This document shows, one piece after another, positions 1 to 5,298 of a stretch of 24,309 nt of DNA. Below the pieces are notes generated by a model that saw only the letters and a list, made by a program, of their open reading frames with translations, ran no database searches and had not been told where the DNA came from. The stretch is from an uncultured Acetatifactor sp. (GTDB taxonomy: Bacteria > Bacillota > Clostridia > Lachnospirales > Lachnospiraceae): NCBI GenBank assembly GCA_910584435.1, contig CAJUAP010000060.1:1-24309 (forward strand), read 5' to 3'. Position numbers and translations under genes: made by a program. Each line of letters starts with the position of its first letter. The first letter of the stretch is position 1.

Positions 1-194
1 TCAGGGAAATCCAGAAAGTGACGAAGCAGAGAGAAATCCCCGGCAGATACCGCTACGGACTGCGGTATGAGGAATTCATTGCGCCGACGATTAAATTTTG
101 CCAGATGCTACAGGATCAAATGAATACTCTAAAAGCTGAGAACCAGGAATTGAAGGACAGGCTGGCCAGGGTTGAGAAGATGCTTGGAGTTTAA
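1..194 (+). CDS. Phage tail-fibre type protein, C-terminal fragment (S74-like intramolecular chaperone)
   Basis: This is the 3' end of a gene that starts upstream of the window; the frame is open from base 3 and stops with TAA at 192-194. The visible 63 residues contain YGLRYEEFIAPTIKFCQML followed by a heptad-patterned coiled coil ending in RVEKMLGV. A YGLRYEEF-like segment followed by a terminal coiled coil is typical of the C-terminal intramolecular chaperone domain (peptidase S74 type) that helps trimeric phage tail fibres fold and then cleaves itself off. The Ser/Lys catalytic residues would lie upstream, so activity cannot be judged. Its place just before the holin-endolysin cassette fits a tail-fibre gene. 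The family call rests on a short segment. Confidence 0.6.
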   Translation, partial: REIQKVTKQREIPGRYRYGLRYEEFIAPTIKFCQMLQDQMNTLKAENQELKDRLARVEKMLGV

Positions 195-273
195 AAGGCA
201 GTGGAACACCAGCAAGAGGAATGATAAAATGCTAATCAGAGCCAGACCCGGAAGTGATGAAAAAGCAACCTAT

Positions 274-316
274 AACCCCTGTGCAGGGAAGAATCCATTC
301 TACTGCACAGGGGGTT
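274..316 (+). terminator. Hairpin with short T run after the tail-fibre gene
   Basis: Arms at 274-286 and 303-316 pair over about 12 bp, with one bulged G, around a 16-nt loop; four T residues follow the G-rich arm at 315-318. It lies between the tail-fibre gene and the lysis cassette and could be a weak terminator or attenuator. The short T run makes it less certain than the terminator at 1974-2012. Confidence 0.5.
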
Positions 317-344
317 TTATATCCGCAAAAAGGAGGTGATGACC

Positions 345-650
345 GTGAAAGAGATATTCATGCAGACATATACCGTGGCTTTGCCAATAGCACTTGGCTA
401 CATTGTCTGGCTGCTGAAACAGAGGAAGAAAAGCGAGGATGCCAACAGCAGGGGGACCATGCTGCTGCTCCGGGTGCAGCTGATTGAATACCACGACAGA
501 TACATGGCACTGGGGCATATCCCGTCCTATGCCTATGAGAATTTCGTGGAAATGTATGAAGCGTACCACAGCTTGGGGGGTAACGGGATGGTGACGCATA
601 TGTATGAGGAAGTAAAAAAGCTTGAAATAAGGAAGGAGAACAATCAATGA
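345..650 (+). CDS. Small phage membrane-anchored protein upstream of holin
   Basis: A protein of about 101 residues with one hydrophobic N-terminal segment (about residues 5-24, VALPIALGYIVWLL), a basic stop-transfer stretch KQRKK, and a soluble tail ending YEEVKKLEIRKENNQ. The tail contains YEAYHSLGGNGMV, a motif I associate with short proteins next to holins in phages of Firmicutes. In-frame starts exist at 336 (GTG), 339 (ATG) and 345 (GTG). The AGGAGG at 331-336 is too close to the first two and 8 nt from the GTG at 345, so 345 is preferred. The stop overlaps the holin start (ATGA), so the two are probably translationally coupled. An accessory lysis or spanin-like role is possible, but no function is established by sequence. 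Confidence 0.65.
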   Translation: MKEIFMQTYTVALPIALGYIVWLLKQRKKSEDANSRGTMLLLRVQLIEYHDRYMALGHIPSYAYENFVEMYEAYHSLGGNGMVTHMYEEVKKLEIRKENNQ

Positions 651-865
651 AGAAAAGAGACTGGATGGAATGGGCGAAAAGAGCAGGAGTAAGGGCGGTT
701 AAGACTGTTGCACAGGCGGCAATAGCCGGAATCGGCACAGCTGCAGCCATGGGGCAGGTGGACTGGAAGTATGTGGCATCAGCATCCCTGCTGGCAGGAA
801 TATTGTCCATGCTGACCTCTGTAGTAGGTATTCCGGAAGTAGATGAGAAGGGAGAAAAAGGATGA
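647..865 (+). CDS. Phage holin (r1t-like)
   Basis: A 72-residue protein with a basic N-terminus (MKKRDWMEWAKRAGVRAVK), two hydrophobic helices at about 17-35 and 41-62 joined by a short turn (GQVDWKY), and a charged tail (EVDEKGEKG). This is the size and topology of small phage holins such as the r1t group, which oligomerise in the cytoplasmic membrane and release or activate the endolysin. It overlaps the gene before it and the endolysin after it by 4 nt each (ATGA), the normal coupling in a lysis cassette. Family assignment is by topology and context. Confidence 0.85.
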   Translation: MKKRDWMEWAKRAGVRAVKTVAQAAIAGIGTAAAMGQVDWKYVASASLLAGILSMLTSVVGIPEVDEKGEKG

Positions 866-1899
866 ATAAAAATATCATAAAAAAAGGCCCGGACATATCC
901 GTATACCAGGGGATTGTCAACATGAAGCAGGTAAGGGAATCAGGATGCGGAACCGTCTGGCTCAGGGCAGGATACGGGAAGAATAATGTGGACCAGAAAT
1001 ACATCCCCAATGCCCAGGCGTGCTATAACCTGGGCATTCCGGCAGGAATATACTGGTTTTCTTACGCCTATACTCAGGAAATGGCAGAAAAAGAGGCGGA
1101 ATATGCCATTGCCCAGGCGGAAAAGTTCTGGACAAGCTGCCCCATTGCCTATGATTTTGAGTATGATTCCACTAACTATGCCAGGAAAAACGGTGTAAAC
1201 GTCACCAGGAAACTGGCAACAGATTTGGCTATAGCATTCCTGAAACGGGTGAAAGGGGCAGGTTATATCCCCATCCTCTATACCAACAACGATTATACAA
1301 AGAACTATTTTGACATCAGCCGGATACGTTCTGAGGTGGGGGACATCTACATCTGGTACGCCCGTTATGCCGCAGCAATATCCTCCGGGGAGATGCAGCT
1401 GGCGGATGCCTGGCAGCATAGCTCCACGGCATCTGTTCCCGGCATTGTTGGTAATGTGGACATGAACAATTTCTATGTGGACTTTCCATGCCGGCCCATA
1501 GCACGGCCAGAGGGAGAAGGAACAGGAGGGGCGCAGACAGCAAAATGTAATATCAATATCTTGGACTTCCAGAAAGCTGCCAATGCAGACGGCTGGAAAG
1601 ACATGAACGGAAACAGGCTGGCAGAGGACGGCATGGACGGTCCTAAGACCCAGTATGTCCGCCGGAAGATATTCCTGAAGGCCCAGAGGACGCTGTTCTC
1701 CTATAAAGCAGGCTCCACAGGTGCCGTTGTGAAATGGTGGCAGCGCCGTTGTAATGAAATTCTCGGCCATAATCAGAAAGTGGATGGAATGTACGGGAAG
1801 ATTTCCAGGAGCGAGACGATTGCAGTTCAGCAGAAGCTGGGGCTTGCCGTGGATGGGATTGCCGGATATAACAGTATACAGGCAGCATTTTACAATTGA
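862..1899 (+). CDS. Phage endolysin: GH25 muramidase with C-terminal wall-binding region
   Basis: A 345-residue lysin. Residues 9-215 form a glycoside hydrolase 25 (Chalaropsis-type N-acetylmuramidase) domain that cleaves the MurNAc-GlcNAc bond of peptidoglycan. Its first strand is GPDISVYQG with Asp11, the catalytic strand is PIAYDFEYD with Asp98 and Glu100, and the final strand is NVDMNNFYVD. After a Gly/Glu linker near 218-226, the last 115 residues look like one or two peptidoglycan-binding repeats (WWQRRCNEILG, VDGMYGK, VDGIAGYNS). There is no signal peptide, so export depends on the holin. The start overlaps the holin stop by 4 nt. A strong terminator lies 75 nt downstream, closing the late lysis operon. 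Confidence 0.95.
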   Translation: MNKNIIKKGPDISVYQGIVNMKQVRESGCGTVWLRAGYGKNNVDQKYIPNAQACYNLGIPAGIYWFSYAYTQEMAEKEAEYAIAQAEKFWTSCPIAYDFEYDSTNYARKNGVNVTRKLATDLAIAFLKRVKGAGYIPILYTNNDYTKNYFDISRIRSEVGDIYIWYARYAAAISSGEMQLADAWQHSSTASVPGIVGNVDMNNFYVDFPCRPIARPEGEGTGGAQTAKCNINILDFQKAANADGWKDMNGNRLAEDGMDGPKTQYVRRKIFLKAQRTLFSYKAGSTGAVVKWWQRRCNEILGHNQKVDGMYGKISRSETIAVQQKLGLAVDGIAGYNSIQAAFYN

Positions 1900-1973
1900 A
1901 TTGATCATCCATAGTATAGAGGATATATCTTGGAAGCTTTATACATTGTACGGCGAGCTGCTTTAAGAGGATA

Positions 1974-2012
1974 AAAAGTGGCAGTTCCAATGTTCGTGGA
2001 ACTGCCACTTTT
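1974..2012 (+). terminator. Strong Rho-independent terminator of the lysis operon
   Basis: A perfect 15-bp inverted repeat (1974-1988 and 1998-2012) with a 9-nt loop. The flanks are A-rich on the 5' side and T-rich on the 3' side, so it can terminate from both directions. It separates the + strand endolysin from the - strand rha gene that ends at 2040. Confidence 0.9.
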
Positions 2013-2039
2013 AAAGTATTTATTGGTGTGTTTTTATAA

Positions 2040-2807
2040 TTAGATTTTTATATTATGTTCTATTTGCATTGATTTCTGCCCCAAAACTATATTAATATGA
2101 ATAGGTAGACTATAATGTTGATTTGCTGCTAATTCTTTCTTAGGCGGTTCGATAGCCTTTAATCCGTCTACAATCATATTATAGGCTTCTTGATTTATAT
2201 TTCTTCCGCTCTCTCGGCTATATATTTCCAACGCTTTTTTTATTCCAAGCGGATAGAGATAATCCATACATTCATCAGGTCCATAGTCAAAACCGTATTC
2301 TTTCTTAAATTCCTCTATATTGACCGTTGTATACCATGCCCAACCGTTATAATCAAGACCGCCTTGCAATCTATCTGGTCTTTTCCATGCCGTATAGTTT
2401 CCACTGATTTCAACGCCAGTTAATGATTTGAAGTCACGAAACAGCATGATATATTGCCCTCTGAATTTGTGGATAAACCATGGCAATTCCGGCTCATTCT
2501 CTTTCTGTGAAAGAATGTCCTGCATTTCGTGAAAGCGGTTTATGTATCTTGCTGTAAAGATGGTTCCCTTTGTTCCAGTCAGCTTGTGGGCGATAAATTC
2601 GCAACCTTTCTTGGTTATACGGTAGCAAGGAAGTTCTTTATTCTGTCCTGTTTTGTAGGTGGCTTCTTTGAAGAAATCGGTAAAGCCAATTTTGGCCTCT
2701 CCAAATTGTCCTATATATCTGCGAATATCTTTTAATAATTTACTATGCTCTTTATCTACCATTTCTGCTACTTCTCGGCTGTCTAATGTCTGCTCTATTG
2801 TCTGCAT
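2040..2807 (-). CDS. Rha-family phage antirepressor/regulatory protein (module 1)
   Basis: A 255-residue protein. Residues 5-97 form an N-terminal Rha domain: LDSREVAEMVDKEHSKLLKD, then FTDFFKEATY, CYRITKKGCEFI and the aromatic end RYINRFHEMQ. The rest (about 105-255) is a less familiar C-terminal domain with LPWFIHKFRGQYIMLFRD and DECMDYLYPLGIKKALEIY, of the kind swapped among phage antirepressors. The open frame extends to 2918, but ATG 2807 has an AAGGTG ribosome site 7 nt away and begins like the paralogous starts at 3415 and 3858. The ribbon-helix-helix gene upstream (3104-2922) is probably in the same transcript. A predicted convergent RNA (2860-2929) lies between them. The likely role is to oppose a phage repressor or alter early gene expression; the target is not visible here. 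Confidence 0.85.
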   Translation of the reverse strand: MQTIEQTLDSREVAEMVDKEHSKLLKDIRRYIGQFGEAKIGFTDFFKEATYKTGQNKELPCYRITKKGCEFIAHKLTGTKGTIFTARYINRFHEMQDILSQKENEPELPWFIHKFRGQYIMLFRDFKSLTGVEISGNYTAWKRPDRLQGGLDYNGWAWYTTVNIEEFKKEYGFDYGPDECMDYLYPLGIKKALEIYSRESGRNINQEAYNMIVDGLKAIEPPKKELAANQHYSLPIHINIVLGQKSMQIEHNIKI

Positions 2808-2825
2808 ATCATCACACCTTTCTAC

Positions 2826-2853
2826 TTGAATTTCCCTAAAGGTATGATATAAT
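2826..2853 (+). promoter_or_regulatory. Predicted promoter of convergent small RNA 1
   Basis: TTGAAT (2826-2831), a 16-bp spacer, then a perfect TATAAT (2848-2853) on the + strand. It sits just upstream of the rha ribosome site and points away from it toward the ribbon-helix-helix gene. No + strand gene follows, only the predicted 70-nt RNA. An equivalent promoter is found in module 2 (3444-3472) and a decayed one in module 3 (3878-3906). Confidence 0.7.
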
Positions 2854-2859
2854 GAATTT

Positions 2860-2929
2860 ATCATTTTCCTTTTGGGAGTGATAACGTTTAGGGGTTGCAA
2901 ACTTTGGTCGGGGAGCAACCTCTATTTTT
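2860..2929 (+). ncRNA. Predicted sar-like antisense small RNA, module 1
   Basis: The predicted transcript starts about 7 nt after TATAAT (2848-2853) and ends in a hairpin with arms 2890-2898 and 2915-2923 (9 bp, one G:U) followed by five T residues (2925-2929), giving about 70 nt. It is complementary to the rhh-rha intercistronic part of the - strand transcript and its end overlaps the rhh stop codon. It does not reach the rha ribosome site (about 2814-2821). No open reading frame of note is present. Module 2 holds a second RNA of the same size and layout, and both terminator loops contain TTGGT and TCGG. P22 makes a similar-sized antisense RNA (sar) between arc and ant. The existence of the transcript is predicted, not shown. 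Confidence 0.6.
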
Positions 2930-3104
2930 GTTCTTCTACTTCCTTTTCCACCATTCCGATACCTTTCATAATGGTATCTGTCCTAGTCATATTCAGCTTA
3001 TCAGCACAAATTTGGATTCTCTCGGATTCCTCCTTTGTTATTCTAATATTCAAGTTGATGTTTCTAGGATTTTCTTTAGGCGGTCTGCCAGTTCTAGGGC
3101 TCAT
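2922..3104 (-). CDS. Ribbon-helix-helix (Arc/CopG-like) transcriptional repressor, module 1
   Basis: A 60-residue protein. Basic N-terminus MSPRTGRPPKENP, then the DNA-contacting beta strand NINLNIRITKEES, helix A (SERIQICADKLN) and helix B (TRTDTIMKGIGMVEKEVEEQ), the standard ribbon-helix-helix order. Such proteins bind palindromic operators as dimers and usually repress their own promoter. The start has a GGGGTGAT ribosome site. Its promoter (3135-3163) carries a GCACGTGC palindrome between the -35 and -10 boxes, a natural candidate operator. It is the first gene of a likely rhh-rha transcript and a paralogue of the gene at 3535-3711. Confidence 0.85.
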   Translation of the reverse strand: MSPRTGRPPKENPRNINLNIRITKEESERIQICADKLNMTRTDTIMKGIGMVEKEVEEQK

Positions 3105-3134
3105 ATTATCACCCCACTTTCTGCCCTTGCAATA

Positions 3135-3163
3135 AATATATTATAGCACGTGCAAAAAGTCAA
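3135..3163 (-). promoter_or_regulatory. Promoter of rhh-rha module 1 with palindrome in the spacer
   Basis: Read on the - strand: TTGACT (3163-3158), a 17-bp spacer, TATATT (3140-3135). A second TATAAT (3145-3140) is spaced at only 12 bp and is less likely to be used. The 8-bp palindrome GCACGTGC at 3146-3153 lies in the spacer, well placed to be an operator for the repressor it drives. Confidence 0.65.
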
Positions 3164-3271
3164 TAGGAAAAATGATAATTTTTCGTACAAACTTTAAAAA
3201 GCTGTTCTGCTATATTTAGCTTTCAACGAATGTGCAATTTCCGATTAACCTTAACTAAACAAGATAATTCT

Positions 3272-3415
3272 TTAACTGAATGACATTGCATATCCCTTTA
3301 TATGTTTTCCATTCACTCCTGTTCTTCCGTCCAATTTTCTAAGCAACTGCCAGTGCTCTATATCCAGCATATCCGCAACTTCCAACGTACTTAATAAACA
3401 TTCAAGTTCTGCCAT
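3272..3415 (-). pseudogene. Stunted Rha-like N-terminal fragment (module 2)
   Basis: A 47-codon frame starting with ATG at 3415, preceded by a very good AAGGAGG site. It begins MAELECLLSTLEVADMLDIE, clearly related to the starts of the Rha proteins at 2807 and 3858, then HWQLLRKLDGRTG, and stops after KGYAMSFS. Only the first helical part of a Rha domain is present and no further Rha-like coding follows. It lies downstream of the second ribbon-helix-helix gene, as the full rha does in module 1. I read it as a truncated antirepressor. It still has a good ribosome site, so a short peptide made on purpose cannot be excluded. Confidence 0.65.
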
Positions 3416-3443
3416 AATAATAAAACCTCCTTCAAAAATGTTC

Positions 3444-3472
3444 TTGAAAGAGATTTCCCTTTATGTTAGAAT
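3444..3472 (+). promoter_or_regulatory. Predicted promoter of convergent small RNA 2
   Basis: TTGAAA (3444-3449), a 17-bp spacer, TAGAAT (3467-3472) on the + strand. It has the same position relative to the rha-like start and the rhh stop as the promoter at 2826-2853, although the surrounding sequence has diverged. Confidence 0.65.
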
Positions 3473-3479
3473 ATTTCAT

Positions 3480-3545
3480 AGAGAGAAATCTCGAGTTGGA
3501 GTGTTGCGGTTGATTGGTAGTCGGTGCAACACTCCTATTTTTTTT
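3480..3545 (+). ncRNA. Predicted sar-like antisense small RNA, module 2
   Basis: The predicted start is about 7 nt after TAGAAT (3467-3472). A small GAGA-GAAA-TCTC hairpin sits at 3481-3492. The terminator stem is a perfect 10-bp repeat (3498-3507 and 3526-3535) with an 18-nt loop, followed by eight T residues (3538-3545), giving about 66 nt. On the opposite strand no T run follows this hairpin, so it is a terminator only for + strand transcription, where there is no protein gene. As in module 1 the 3' end overlaps the rhh stop codon (3535-3537) and the RNA is complementary to the rhh-rha spacer. Function is inferred by analogy with P22 sar. Confidence 0.6.
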
Positions 3546-3711
3546 CTTTCAAAAGTAGTAGATGAACACCTTTTCTAATTGCTTCGCCTTTTGTGATTCC
3601 ATGCTCTATACAATATTGATTTAGCTTGTCATCAGTTTCTTTATCAAGGCGGACGCTTGTTCTTATATTTATCGGATTGTCTACTTTTGGTCTGCCTGTG
3701 CGTGAACTCAT
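3535..3711 (-). CDS. Ribbon-helix-helix (Arc/CopG-like) repressor, module 2
   Basis: A 58-residue protein: MSSRTGRPKVDNP, beta strand INIRTSVRLDKET, helix A (DDKLNQYCIEHG) and helix B (TKGEAIRKGVHLLLLKEKK). It shares the SRTGRP...NP N-terminus and the overall layout of the module 1 repressor but differs in most helix residues, so the two should recognise different operators. A GAGGTGA ribosome site precedes the ATG. The promoter upstream (3741-3769) is covered by an inverted repeat, consistent with self-repression. The last Lys codons give the T run of the convergent RNA terminator on the opposite strand. Confidence 0.85.
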   Translation of the reverse strand: MSSRTGRPKVDNPINIRTSVRLDKETDDKLNQYCIEHGITKGEAIRKGVHLLLLKEKK

Positions 3712-3724
3712 TTCATCACCTCAC

Positions 3725-3769
3725 TTTTGAGCACACATAAATTATAATAAATGCACGCTCAAAAGTCAA
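3725..3769 (-). promoter_or_regulatory. Promoter and probable operator of rhh module 2
   Basis: On the - strand TTGACT (3769-3764), a 17-bp spacer and a perfect TATAAT (3746-3741). An inverted repeat with perfect 8-bp arms TTTTGAGC (3725-3732) and GCTCAAAA (3757-3764), partly extendable inward, frames the -10 box. This is the expected arrangement for autorepression by the ribbon-helix-helix protein. Confidence 0.7.
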
Positions 3770-3858
3770 GTATGTTTAACCATATCAATCTTGATTTGGT
3801 CTTTCTCTACCATTTCCGCCACTTCTCGGCTGTCAAGAGTTTGTTCAAGTTCTGCCAT
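3766..3858 (-). pseudogene. Rha N-terminal remnant (module 3)
   Basis: From ATG 3858 the frame reads MAELEQTLDSREVAEMVEKD, nearly the same as the start of the intact Rha at 2807, then leaves the family after QIKIDMVKHT and stops inside the promoter of module 2. Upstream at 3878-3906 there is TTGAAT in a TACTTGAATTTCC context identical to module 1, followed at 17 bp by a poor -10 (TAGTAA), i.e. the relic of a third convergent-RNA promoter. The remnant probably results from recombination between modules and is cut on its other side by the prophage boundary. Confidence 0.75.
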
Positions 3859-3885
3859 AATATCACTCTCCTCGTACTTGAATTT

Positions 3886-3940
3886 CCACAAGAAAAATGA
3901 TAGTAACATAAAATGGTGTAGTAATATATATCTTACTGTA
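3886..3940. other. Probable prophage-chromosome junction (attR region)
   Basis: Similarity to the repeated phage module is lost soon after TACTTGAATTTCC (3874-3886), and a host coding sequence is recognisable from about 3941. The attachment core should lie between. It cannot be defined without the left junction, where a copy of the same core and the 5' part of the interrupted gene are expected. Confidence 0.5.
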
Positions 3941-4369
3941 GAGTTTGAGCCGCATGCCACTGCTCTGGAGCAGAAGGGCGAGGGGTATGTGGTGGCATCC
4001 CTGGGCGAGGATTCCGGTTATGTGCCTTACACATCTTTCTGTGCGAAAAAGAGCTACCTGGATAAGAACAAGGATGTGGTGCAGGCATTCACGGATGCAC
4101 TGCAGAAAGGGATGGACTACGTGCAGAACCATACACCGGAGGAAATAGCCAATGTCATATCCCCACAATTTCCGGAGACGGATATGGAGACCCTTACCAC
4201 GATTGTAGATCGGTATTATCAACAGGATACCTGGAGAGGGGATCTGGTATTTAAGGAAGAAGCCTTCTCATTGCTCCAGAATATATTGAAGGATTCCGGC
4301 GTGTTGAAAGAAAACGTATCCTATGAGGATCTGGTTACAACAGAATTTGCCGAAAAAGCTGCAAAATAA
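3941..4369 (+). pseudogene. 3' part of ABC-transporter substrate-binding protein gene (NMT1/SsuA-like), split by prophage
   Basis: The frame from 3941 encodes EFEPHATALEQKGEGYVVAS, then YVPYTSFCAKKSYLDKNKDV, a helical tail (IANVISPQFPETDMETL) and TTEFAEKAAK before TAA. This matches the C-terminal lobe of periplasmic-type binding proteins for aliphatic sulfonates, nitrate or thiamine-precursor transporters (NMT1/THI5-like), in which the segment before FEP-TALE completes the ligand cleft. About 142 of the usual 320-340 residues remain, with no signal peptide and no start. The open frame runs back to 3791, but that part is antisense to the rha remnant and not part of the protein. The substrate cannot be assigned from this lobe. 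It followed the prophage insertion at its 5' side. Confidence 0.8.
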
Positions 4370-4425
4370 TAAAGGATTCCGTGAAAATCGGAATAAAAGA
4401 CAGCAGAGTCCACACGGCACACAAA

Positions 4426-4472
4426 AAGCCGGACCTCCGAAAGTATTCTCAGTACTTTCCGGGGTTCGGTTT
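4426..4472. terminator. Bidirectional terminator between convergent genes
   Basis: Imperfect 20-bp stem (4426-4445 and 4453-4472) with a 7-nt loop, A-rich on its left and T-rich on its right, so T runs follow it on both strands. It lies between the + strand binding-protein remnant and the - strand Uma2 gene that ends at 4485. Flanking CAGCAG/CTGCTG could lengthen the stem. Confidence 0.8.
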
Positions 4473-4484
4473 TCTGCTGTACCT

Positions 4485-5009
4485 TCAAATAAAATCATGA
4501 ATGCGGATATATAAATTCTCGTAAATTCCAACCTGAATCGTATCATCAAAGGAAAATTGTTTAGAATCTCCGGAATCATTGAAAATGTAAACCTGGACGG
4601 TCTGTTTCATGGGATTTACAATCCAATATTCCCTGACCCCGGCGATTCTGTATCTGAATAATTTAACAAAATAGTCCATGCGCTGGGTGGCAGGCGAGGT
4701 GACTTCTATGATCCAGTCCGGGGCGTCATGGCAGCCCTGGTCGGAAAGTTTTGTTTTATCACATACAACGGAAATATCCGGGTCGACATAACTGTCTGTG
4801 TCAATGAAGACAGCGAAAGGAGCTGGGTACACTTTATCGGAACCGTTGCGGGAGTCGATGAAATCTGCAATTTTCCGTGAGAGGGAAAAGCAGATTTCCT
4901 GGTGGAGGCGGTTTGGCAGTTCCTTGCCGCAGAGCGCTCCATCCTTCAGCTCGCCAAGTGTTTTCTGAGAGTTATTCAGCGTCACGTTCCGATACGAAGT
5001 ACTGCACAA
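4485..5009 (-). CDS. Uma2-family (DUF820) PD-(D/E)XK nuclease-like protein, short N-terminus
   Basis: Up to 174 residues. The Uma2 core is clear: NRLHQEICFSLSRKIADFI, YVDPDISVVCDKTKLSDQG, APDWIIEVTSPAT, DYFVKLFRYRIAGVREYWIV and NP at the end of a strand. Likely metal/catalytic residues are Asp78, Glu102 and Lys116, as expected for a PD-(D/E)XK fold. The usual first 25-30 residues (a Y-EDY-LPE segment and first strands) are missing. No good start is visible: TTG 5009 and GTG 4985 both overlap the end of the [2Fe-2S] gene and lack a clear ribosome site. The gene may be N-terminally eroded or read by coupling from the gene before it. The role of Uma2 proteins in bacteria is largely unknown. Confidence 0.75.
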   Translation of the reverse strand: MCSTSYRNVTLNNSQKTLGELKDGALCGKELPNRLHQEICFSLSRKIADFIDSRNGSDKVYPAPFAVFIDTDSYVDPDISVVCDKTKLSDQGCHDAPDWIIEVTSPATQRMDYFVKLFRYRIAGVREYWIVNPMKQTVQVYIFNDSGDSKQFSFDDTIQVGIYENLYIRIHDFI

Positions 5010-5163
5010 GCCTCTCTACATCTTCCAGACAGGCTCCGCAGACGGTGCTGGCACCCGTGGCCGACTGTACTTCTTCCAAAGTACTGGCGCCGGCATCTAC
5101 GGCATCTTTGATCATACCGCTTGTGACACTCATACAATTACAGACAATTTTATCCAGATTCAT
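4972..5163 (-). CDS. BFD-like [2Fe-2S]-binding protein
   Basis: A 63-residue protein with Cys8-X-Cys10 (IVCNCMSV) and Cys42-X2-Cys45 (VCGACLEDV), the four-cysteine pattern of BFD-like [2Fe-2S] domains. Helical segments MIKDAVDAGASTLEEVQ and LEDVERLVQYF are in the right order. Members exist as free bacterioferritin-associated ferredoxin or as a domain of larger oxidoreductases; this one stands alone. ATG 5163 has a GGAAGG site 6 nt upstream; the open frame further upstream (to 5298) is not convincing protein. It ends inside the start region of the Uma2 gene. Its partner is unknown, with no bacterioferritin gene nearby. Confidence 0.85.
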   Translation of the reverse strand: MNLDKIVCNCMSVTSGMIKDAVDAGASTLEEVQSATGASTVCGACLEDVERLVQYFVSERDAE

Positions 5164-5233
5164 ATTGCACCTTCCTTTCAGGAATAGGATGGACAATATG
5201 AGAAAGTTTATACATGTTTCTTGAGAAAAGCGG

Positions 5234-5262
5234 TTGAGAGAATTGGAAAAGTTTGATAGAAT
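5234..5262 (+). promoter_or_regulatory. Vegetative-type promoter of the SPFH gene
   Basis: TTGAGA (5234-5239), 17-bp spacer, TAGAAT (5257-5262), 36 bp before the ATG at 5299. A GGAGGAGAA ribosome site precedes the start. Confidence 0.65.
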
Positions 5263-5298
5263 AATTAGGTATCGAAAAATGAACCGGAGGAGAAGCAT

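Larger units (their letters stand above)
1..3940. mobile_element. Right end of a prophage (lysis cassette plus regulatory modules)
   Basis: The left 3.9 kb carries phage functions in the usual late order: tail-fibre C-terminus, small membrane protein, holin and GH25 endolysin. A divergent AT-rich block of Rha antirepressor and ribbon-helix-helix repressor genes follows. The phage-like sequence stops between about 3890 and 3940, where a bacterial substrate-binding-protein gene resumes in mid-coding sequence. No integrase or portal gene lies in the window, so only the right end is seen. The exact boundary is inferred from where the repeated module loses similarity and where the host reading frame becomes recognisable. 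Confidence 0.8.

Noticed and set aside
940..1908. 322-codon - strand open frame
   Set aside because: It is the antisense shadow of the GH25 endolysin. The + strand product has all catalytic motifs and a coupled start, and the - strand product shows no family motif.
3498..3535. Hairpin after the second repressor gene as its own - strand terminator
   Set aside because: On the - strand the T run precedes the stem only as A-rich codons and nothing T-rich follows; it is built to stop + strand transcription.
3791..3940. 5' extension of the substrate-binding-protein frame
   Set aside because: The frame is open by chance across the antisense of the rha remnant. It lacks a signal peptide and any similarity to the family, so the real remnant is taken from about 3941.
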